Assembly (NCBI GenBank): GCA_030630585.1
Contig: DAOVMU010000112.1
Span: forward strand, 1 to 5,399
Direction: 5' to 3'
DNA length: 5,399 nucleotides
DNA from: Candidatus Bathyarchaeota archaeon
GTDB taxonomy: Archaea; Thermoproteota; Bathyarchaeia; Bathyarchaeales; Bathycorpusculaceae
The notes under the pieces were generated by a model that saw only the letters and a list, made by a program, of their open reading frames with translations, was not told where the DNA came from and searched no databases. The position numbers and the translations under genes are program-made. The number at the start of each line of letters is the position of its first letter. Positions within the stretch are counted from its first letter, which is position 1. Below, in pieces: positions 1 to 4,584 of this stretch.

Positions 1-1467
1 AAGGAGTACAACATTTTCATAATTTGTGCCGTTGATGTAGTCTGCCACTTGTTTCGTTACGTACTCGATTGTTTCTTTGTCGAGTGGAAGGGCGATTTCG
101 TGTTGGGAAAGGGGGTAAACTTCGTCCAGTTCGATTGGGATTACGCCGAATGGAGCTGCGTAAAAGCATATGTGAGTCTTGTTTAAGTGATCTTTGAATG
201 CTTCCCTAAGAAGCTTCGAAGCTTCAGCAAATTCCTTTGATTTATGCAAAGGTTTCATTCGGGTTTGAGGTATGAGCAAAAGAATTTTGGCTCCCTTGGG
301 TGGGGAGTATCTTTCCATCATTTTTTTTCTATGTCTGACAATTTCTGGTCGGATTAATCCGATGGAATTGAAGAAGAATATGCCGCTTTTTTTTACTGCT
401 GGACTGTGCTTTTCAACAAAGTCTTCATGTTCTCTCAGTCTTTTTAGAGCTTGAAGTAAGGTTGGGTGACCATGTGCTCGCATTTCAACGTGTTCCCATA
501 GTCTACCGTGTTTTATCGCTTGTTTTATGCGTTTTAGTTCGGCTTGGCAAGCGTAGAGATTGTGTTCGGCGAGAAAGGTTTGTTTCCCTTTTATTGACAT
601 TTCTGAAACTTCCTTTGGTGTTGTTTTTGAACAATTCGGGCATGTGCATGGAAAATATTCAAGTTCAACTAGTCTTGAAGTTCCGAATTCTGTCATGTAT
701 CGGTTTTTTCTGGCGTATATTGCGTAGGCTGCGGAGTCGAAGAGGTCACATCCTAGGGCTACGGCTAAACTGAACATGAATGGATGTCCTGCTCCAAATA
801 GATGGAAGGGTTTTTCGAGGGGTAGGTTCATTTTGGCGGTTATTATCATGCCTACTAGAACGTCGAAGCGATAGTGTTCCATGACTTCAGTTGGGCTTCC
901 CAAAGCGTGTATTTCGAATGGTAGTTTCGCCATTTCACAGGCGGATTTGGCTATGAGATCTAGGTATTGACCTCCTTGAATTGGACCTACCCAGAGGATG
1001 TCTTTTCGGGTTTTGGTTTTGAAGAGTTGCTTTGCTCTTTTGAGCGTTTTGCTTACTGTTTGTTCTGCGTGTTTTCTTGTGACTTTCCATCCTGTTGGCC
1101 AATCTAGAATTGTGGCTATGTCTGTGTCTATTTGTTCTTGGTATTCCACGATTTCTTGTGAGGATGTTTCTATATCTCCGTAAATGAGAATTTGGTATGC
1201 TCCTGAATCAGTCATTATGGTTCCGTTGAAGTCTAAAAATCTATGTAGACCTCTCTCTGTTGGCTGATTCTGAAAGCTTTTCTTTAATATGTACGCGTTG
1301 GTTATTAAGGCCTCGCAACCAAAATTCTCGTGTATCTCTTTTGGAGGGATGGGCTGGATGTTTGGGTTTATCACTGGGAAAAAGAGAGGCGTTTCAACCG
1401 TGCCGTTTTTAGTTCTGAGTCTCCCAATTCTCGCAAGCAAATCTCTTTCTTTTATTTCAAAAGCCAT
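1..1467 (-). CDS. tgtA: Archaeal tRNA-guanine(15) transglycosylase (partial, C-terminus off window)
   Basis: This enzyme swaps guanine for preQ0 at position 15 of the tRNA D-loop, the first tRNA-level step to archaeosine, in the cytoplasm. I translated the minus strand from the ATG at 1467 and found 489 uninterrupted codons to the window edge. Visible landmarks are the base-recognition motif TDSGAYQ (Asp87), the GPIQGG loop (161-166), the CDLFDSAAY motif (240-248; Asp244 is the likely nucleophile by alignment with bacterial TGT), and the zinc site C274-x-C276-x2-C279 with His302. After the barrel, residues about 310-489 resemble the archaea-specific C1 and early C2 regions, including RPEIVRHRKK. 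Pyrococcus TgtA is about 580 residues and ends in a PUA domain. Whether this one does is outside the view. The ATG at 1467 fits the family N-terminus and lies about 36 bases from a TATA-like box, so the leader is very short. The family call is secure. Confidence 0.95.
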   Translation of the reverse strand, partial: MAFEIKERDLLARIGRLRTKNGTVETPLFFPVINPNIQPIPPKEIHENFGCEALITNAYILKKSFQNQPTERGLHRFLDFNGTIMTDSGAYQILIYGDIETSSQEIVEYQEQIDTDIATILDWPTGWKVTRKHAEQTVSKTLKRAKQLFKTKTRKDILWVGPIQGGQYLDLIAKSACEMAKLPFEIHALGSPTEVMEHYRFDVLVGMIITAKMNLPLEKPFHLFGAGHPFMFSLAVALGCDLFDSAAYAIYARKNRYMTEFGTSRLVELEYFPCTCPNCSKTTPKEVSEMSIKGKQTFLAEHNLYACQAELKRIKQAIKHGRLWEHVEMRAHGHPTLLQALKRLREHEDFVEKHSPAVKKSGIFFFNSIGLIRPEIVRHRKKMMERYSPPKGAKILLLIPQTRMKPLHKSKEFAEASKLLREAFKDHLNKTHICFYAAPFGVIPIELDEVYPLSQHEIALPLDKETIEYVTKQVADYINGTNYENVVLL

Positions 1468-1497
1468 CTTTAAGCCTAAACACAAACAGCAAAACAC

Positions 1498-1508
1498 ACA
1501 TATAAAAA
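1498..1508 (-). promoter_or_regulatory. TATA box of tgtA
   Basis: Read on the minus strand, the AT-rich core is TTTTTATATG, centred near 1503. Archaeal transcription usually starts about 25-27 bases downstream of the TATA centre, which puts the start near 1476 and leaves a leader of about 9 bases before the ATG at 1467. No good Shine-Dalgarno sequence fits in that leader, so translation would be nearly leaderless. This is a sequence-pattern prediction only. Confidence 0.5.
1499..1508 (+). promoter_or_regulatory. TATA box of the DUF5615 gene (shared core, opposite direction)
   Basis: The same core reads CATATAAAAA on the plus strand. A start about 25-27 bases downstream falls near 1528-1530 and gives a leader of roughly 67 bases before the ATG at 1597, which contains the ribosome-binding site at 1586. 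No better plus-strand TATA is visible in the 129-base gap. The direction of use, and whether both directions are active, are inferred. Confidence 0.4.
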
Positions 1509-1585
1509 ATGCTCATTAAGATATACGTGCTATGGACCTGTGAAGAAGCCTCTGAGCAGGCAGACGTAGCAGTGTGAAATACAAT

Positions 1586-1592
1586 GAGGTGA
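1586..1592 (+). promoter_or_regulatory. Shine-Dalgarno site deciding the start of the DUF5615 gene
   Basis: GAGGTGA is a strong match to the archaeal anti-Shine-Dalgarno sequence. It ends four bases before the ATG at 1597 and only one base before the in-frame TTG at 1594. The ATG is therefore the better start. Confidence 0.75.
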
Positions 1593-1596
1593 CTTG

Positions 1597-1881
1597 ATGA
1601 AGCTTCTACTTGATGAAATGTACGCAGGACTGAAAGAATACTTCGAAATTCTGGGATGGAATGTACTGACGGTTCAAGATGCAGGGTTGCAAGGTGCAAA
1701 AGACAAGGACATAGTAGAGTATGCAAGGAATGGCAACTTGCTGCTTGTAACTCAAGATGAGAAACCAGCAGATCTGGCTGATCTCACCGACGTCAAACAT
1801 GTGCTTATCTCTAGCGCTATGATTGCCAAAATAGCAGACGCCAAAATAAAAGAAAAATACCCGAACATAAAACGGAAATAA
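1597..1881 (+). CDS. DUF5615 / Mut7-C-like PIN-fold protein, possible ribonuclease toxin
   Basis: This is a 94-residue cytoplasmic protein. It begins KLLLDEMYAGL (Asp6, Glu7), followed by a GWNVLTV strand (20-26), GAKDKDIVEYA (33-43; Asp36 and Asp38) and LLLVTQDEK (48-56; Asp54). This order of acidic residues and strands is the pattern of the DUF5615 PIN-like family. PIN relatives are metal-dependent RNases, and some DUF5615 members sit beside DUF433-type antitoxins. The length is near the short end of the family. The usual aspartate two residues after Asp54 (T-x-D-x-D) is Lys56 here, so activity is uncertain. No antitoxin gene adjoins it: tgtA is divergent upstream and the next gene lies 151 bases downstream with its own promoter-like site. 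The ATG was preferred over the TTG three bases earlier because of ribosome-binding-site spacing. The fold call is fairly firm; the toxin role is speculative. Confidence 0.8.
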   Translation: MKLLLDEMYAGLKEYFEILGWNVLTVQDAGLQGAKDKDIVEYARNGNLLLVTQDEKPADLADLTDVKHVLISSAMIAKIADAKIKEKYPNIKRK

Positions 1882-1981
1882 CGCAAGACACTGAAGTGGT
1901 AAAGTCTAAATGTTTTCAGGAACATAGATGACATAATTTGACATGCGAACGAATTGCCTCAAAAGTGTTCAAAAAACACAC

Positions 1982-1989
1982 TTATATCA
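1982..1989 (+). promoter_or_regulatory. TATA box of the PAC2-family gene
   Basis: TTATATCA lies in an AT-rich stretch about 48 bases before the ATG at 2033. The predicted transcription start is near 2010-2012, giving a leader of about 22 bases that holds only a weak ribosome-binding-site candidate (GAAAGTGG at 2021-2028). The box falls inside the upstream in-frame extension that begins at 1943. This argues against the longer start. Confidence 0.5.
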
Positions 1990-2032
1990 TAATTTCCTTC
2001 TAACTACATACTTTGCTGAAGAAAGTGGAAAC

Positions 2033-2785
2033 ATGGTTTGTGCAATTCAAATCTTTGAAAAACCGAAGCTAAACAATCCAGTTTTAATAGAGGGATTGCC
2101 TGGCATAGGATTTGTAGCCAATATAGCAGCTTTACACTTGATTCATGAATTAAACGCTGAGCTTTTCGCCGAAATCAGCTCTTCATCCTTTCAAGATTTA
2201 GCAGTTACAACGGAAGAAGGAGGTGTGCGTTCTCCAATAAACAAGCTTTACTATTACAGAAACTGTGAAGACGGAAGAGACTTAATCATATGGTACGGTA
2301 ATACGCAAGCCCTAACAACCTTCGGACAGTATGAGCTTTGTGGACGCATTTTAGACATAGCTGAAGAGCTGGGTTGCCATTCTATAATTAGTTTAGGTGG
2401 CTTCAAAAAAGAACAAGTAACCGATAAACGTGAAATCTACTGTGCAGCTTCAGACCCTGAAACATTAAAAGAAGCGCTAGACCTCGGAGCAAAAATAATG
2501 GTGGGACAAATCTTCGGACTTGCAGGCATCTCTATAGGGATTGGCAAACTAAGAGGTCTAAGAGGATTCTCCCTTTTAGTAGAAACCACTGGCACGTATC
2601 CAGATGCAAATGCTGCGCGTCGTGCCTTATCAGCCCTATGTAAGTTTCTGAACTTGAACGTTAATCTATCAAGGTTGGACGTTACTGCGGAAAAAACCAA
2701 GAGAATACTGGAATCCTTCGGCTTGATTAGACGCGTCAAACAAGAAAAGAAGAAAGAGGAGTCGCCGTTCCGCTGGTTTGTTTAA
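2033..2785 (+). CDS. PAC2-family protein, proteasome assembly chaperone-like (COG2047 type)
   Basis: The protein has 250 residues and is cytoplasmic, with no signal peptide or membrane span. The N-terminal PVLIEGLPGIGFVAN (16-30) is the PAC2 family hallmark. It is followed by a QALTTFGQYELCGRIL helix (92-107), IISLGGF (118-124) and the IFGLAGISIGIGKLRGLRG loop (160-178), leading into LLVETTGTYPDANAA (181-195). Archaeal PAC2 homologues such as Pyrococcus PbaB bind the proteasome alpha ring; that is family knowledge, and the partner is not shown here. The tail is basic and charged (about 232-243) and ends RWFV, which resembles a proteasome-docking HbYX motif with Phe for Tyr. The reading frame is open back to an ATG at 1943, but those 30 extra residues do not look like the family, and a TATA-like box lies within them. 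The start at 2033 is therefore preferred. The stop overlaps that of the convergent Lsm gene. Confidence 0.88.
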   Translation: MVCAIQIFEKPKLNNPVLIEGLPGIGFVANIAALHLIHELNAELFAEISSSSFQDLAVTTEEGGVRSPINKLYYYRNCEDGRDLIIWYGNTQALTTFGQYELCGRILDIAEELGCHSIISLGGFKKEQVTDKREIYCAASDPETLKEALDLGAKIMVGQIFGLAGISIGIGKLRGLRGFSLLVETTGTYPDANAARRALSALCKFLNLNVNLSRLDVTAEKTKRILESFGLIRRVKQEKKKEESPFRWFV

Positions 2786-3207
2786 CCCTTAATTTCACTC
2801 ATGAAATGCTCGTAAACTCGCTCCACACGCTCAGCAGCCGGACCTGAACCATCCACAACACCCTTCTCTGTAACCTTGACCTTGTTCATGACCCAGATGA
2901 AACCATTCTCTTCATAGAGTCTAACCATCGTGGGAAAAACCTTCTCAAGACGATCTGCCAAAGCCTTCAAATCAAATGGCTTCTCCACACTAAATATTTG
3001 GGCCACAACATTTCCATTAAGGAAAACCCTGTGCAACGTTTTTCCTTCCTCATCCTTAGCCTCAGACAAGCACAAACTTAGAGTATCCGGATTAACACCA
3101 ATCAAAGTTCCACTATACGTTTTTCCAGTCGTAGTTGCAACGATTACGTTTGTCTCCACCAACGCTGCGACCTCTGTAAAAAACTTTCTCTGCGCTATAG
3201 ACAACAT
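2782..3207 (-). CDS. Two-domain Sm-like (Lsm) RNA-binding protein, SmAP3 type
   Basis: The protein has 141 residues. Residues 8-75 form an Lsm domain: a helix, then the Sm1 strands with GKTYSGTLIGVNPDTLSLCL (28-47), a charged loop (48-57), and an Sm2-like LNGNVVAQI (63-71). Residues about 77-141 are an extra alpha/beta domain: FDLKALADRLEKVFP, then a strand-rich stretch, then GPAAERVERVYEHF. That architecture and length match SmAP3 of crenarchaea (structure known from Pyrobaculum), which forms ring oligomers with poorly defined RNA partners. The canonical Sm1 Asn and the Arg-Gly of Sm2 are replaced (Ser44 by my alignment; Asn64-Gly65), so RNA specificity may differ from SmAP1/2. An in-frame GTG at 3222 would add MNGGL, but those bases hold the ribosome-binding site, so the ATG at 3207 is chosen; TTG at 3204 is a weaker option. 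It lies on the same strand as glmU, about 96 bases downstream of it. Confidence 0.87.
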   Translation of the reverse strand: MLSIAQRKFFTEVAALVETNVIVATTTGKTYSGTLIGVNPDTLSLCLSEAKDEEGKTLHRVFLNGNVVAQIFSVEKPFDLKALADRLEKVFPTMVRLYEENGFIWVMNKVKVTEKGVVDGSGPAAERVERVYEHFMSEIKG

Positions 3208-3210
3208 TAA

Positions 3211-3216
3211 ACCTCC
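3211..3216 (-). promoter_or_regulatory. Shine-Dalgarno site of the Lsm gene
   Basis: On the minus strand GGAGGT lies three bases before the ATG at 3207 and six before the TTG at 3204. It overlaps codons 3 and 4 of the longer GTG-initiated frame at 3222. This is the main reason to reject that longer start. Confidence 0.65.
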
Positions 3217-3241
3217 ATTCACTTAACACATGTGAAAACCC

Positions 3242-3248
3242 CTATTTA
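3242..3248 (-). promoter_or_regulatory. Possible TATA box of the Lsm gene
   Basis: On the minus strand CTAAATA is centred about 38 bases before the ATG at 3207, which would give a leader of about 12 bases containing the GGAGGT site. The match is weak, and a second AT-rich run (TTAAAAT, around 3251-3257) is an alternative. Read-through from glmU is equally possible, because no clear terminator separates the genes. Confidence 0.3.
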
Positions 3249-3303
3249 GGATTTTAACCTGCATACTAAGGAAGATGTACTGGAAACTATGAAACTTTGC
3301 TTG

Positions 3304-4584
3304 TTAAGAACTAAGCTTTTTTTTCTTAAGTTCTTGTTTCAAGACCACCATCGTGTCAGCGGCCAAATCACGATAAACAACAACGTTCGGACCAATCCAA
3401 CTATTGCATCCCACCTTGACACCAGGCATAAAAAGCACATTTATCCCAGCCTTTACGCAATCACCTAAAACAACCCCAAGCTTCCTTCTTCCACTGTCAA
3501 CAACCGTGTCTTTCACCGACATTTTTACAGTTCCAGCATCAAGGCGATAATTTGCAGTCACTGTGCCTGCACCAAGGTTACAGCTTTCTCCTATTATGCT
3601 GTCGCCTACATAGGACAAATGACCAATATGTGAGTTATCCATAACTACGCTGTTCTTTATTTCGCAAGCGTTCCCTATTCGCACTTTTCTGCCAATACTT
3701 GTGTATGGGCGAATGTAACAATTTGGACCAATATCGCTTTCTTCACCTATAGAAGCAGGGCCTTCAATGTAAGTTCCAGAACGTATCCGCGCAGTCTCCG
3801 CAACAGATACCGGACCAATCAAATGCACACCATTCTCTATCCTGCCAAGCACTTTCGGTTCTATCCTCATCAAAGCCCAGCGGTTTGCCTCAAGCAAATC
3901 CCAAGGTCTCCCAATATCAAACCAATCTTCCCTCAGAAGTCTGGCAGCTGAGACTGGTCTTCCCTCATCTAACAAGAGTGAAATTGCATCTGTGATTTCC
4001 CATTCACCTCTAGCTGAAGCTGACGTTTCCTTGATCTTCTTGAATATTTCCGTTGAAAAAACGTATATACCTGCGTTTGCCAAGTTTGTGGGTGCCTCTT
4101 CGCGACTTGGCTTCTCAATTATGTGTTTCACAGTTTTCTCATTTTGAAGCTCCACTATTCCATAATTTTCGGGGTTTTCGACAGGAATAACGGCTATGGT
4201 TGCAGCGGGTTTCTTCGTTTCATGTAGACTGATAACTCTTTTGACGGCGTCTTCGGTGAACAGCAAATCGCCATAGACCAGAAGAAAATCATCTTCCACA
4301 TAAGGCTCAGCGACGCTTAAGGCATTACCTGTCCCAAGAACCGCTTCTTGCTCCACATACGTAATTTTCAATCCAAGATTTTCTCCTCTGCCAAAGTAGT
4401 CGCGGATAGATTTTGCCATATAATGAACGATGACTACTATTTCGTTTATTCCACAGTTCTTGAGTGCCCTCCAGCAATGTTCAAGTATCGGTTTTCCGCC
4501 AACTTTTATCAGATGTTTCGGACGAGTTGAAGTGATTGGTTGAAGTCTCACGCCTTCTCCGGCAGCCAAAATAACGGCTTTCAT
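3304..4584 (-). CDS. glmU: Bifunctional sugar-1-phosphate nucleotidylyltransferase / acetyltransferase (archaeal GlmU)
   Basis: The 426-residue protein makes UDP-GlcNAc from glucosamine-1-phosphate by acetylation and uridylylation, as characterised for Sulfolobus ST0452 (about 400 residues). The nucleotidyltransferase domain spans about 1-235: LAAGEGVRLQPIT (6-18; Arg13), RPK (Lys23), LGTGNAL (83-89), the metal-site YGD (Asp106) and WFDIGRPWDLLEAN (221-234). Residues about 245-415 are left-handed beta-helix hexapeptide repeats, for example IGPVSVAETARI, IGEESDIGPNCYI and IGNACEI. The acetyltransferase site shows His322, Tyr325 and Asn345 with the spacing of ST0452, plus Lys354; a second lysine of that site appears replaced by Gly351. 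The start codon overlaps the stop of the mutase gene as ATGA, indicating translational coupling, and no independent strong ribosome-binding site is seen. The C-terminus is a lysine run encoded partly by eight adenines. Family and two-domain layout are firm; the exact sugar specificity is inferred. Confidence 0.92.
   Translation of the reverse strand: MKAVILAAGEGVRLQPITSTRPKHLIKVGGKPILEHCWRALKNCGINEIVVIVHYMAKSIRDYFGRGENLGLKITYVEQEAVLGTGNALSVAEPYVEDDFLLVYGDLLFTEDAVKRVISLHETKKPAATIAVIPVENPENYGIVELQNEKTVKHIIEKPSREEAPTNLANAGIYVFSTEIFKKIKETSASARGEWEITDAISLLLDEGRPVSAARLLREDWFDIGRPWDLLEANRWALMRIEPKVLGRIENGVHLIGPVSVAETARIRSGTYIEGPASIGEESDIGPNCYIRPYTSIGRKVRIGNACEIKNSVVMDNSHIGHLSYVGDSIIGESCNLGAGTVTANYRLDAGTVKMSVKDTVVDSGRRKLGVVLGDCVKAGINVLFMPGVKVGCNSWIGPNVVVYRDLAADTMVVLKQELKKKKLSS
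3306..3335 (-). repeat. Imperfect inverted repeat across the glmU stop codon
   Basis: The arms at 3306-3315 and 3325-3335 pair over ten positions with one bulged base, around a nine-base loop that is mostly adenine in the transcript. The stop codon of glmU (3304-3306) sits at the base of the stem. The RNA hairpin would be A/U-rich and weak, and is not followed by a uridine tract, so it is not a classical terminator. It could mark or protect the 3' end, or be chance in AT-rich DNA. Confidence 0.35.

Noticed and set aside
462..773. A 103-codon plus-strand frame
   Set aside because: It is antisense to tgtA, whose zinc-site region is clearly coding on the minus strand. The frame has low-complexity Leu/Arg/Phe composition and no recognisable motif.
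1592..1633. Two TGATGA motifs and a later CTGA, resembling a C/D box guide RNA
   Set aside because: There is no D' CTGA between the two TGATGA copies, and the copies overlap the start region of a good coding sequence with a strong ribosome-binding site. The repeated ACTTGATGAA is better explained by chance codon use.
1457..1726. An 89-codon minus-strand frame spanning the intergenic region and part of the DUF5615 gene
   Set aside because: It overlaps both the tgtA start and the DUF5615 coding region, has Ser/His-rich unconvincing composition, and would span the promoter region.
1964..1980. A short GTGTT/AACAC inverted repeat before the PAC2 promoter
   Set aside because: The arms are only five bases long in AT-rich DNA and could not be told from chance.
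1943..2032. A 30-residue N-terminal extension of the PAC2-family protein
   Set aside because: It does not resemble the family N-terminus, has no ribosome-binding site at 1943, and contains the likely TATA box at 1982-1989.
3208..3222. A GTG start at 3222 for the Lsm protein
   Set aside because: Its codons include the GGAGGT site that would serve the ATG at 3207.
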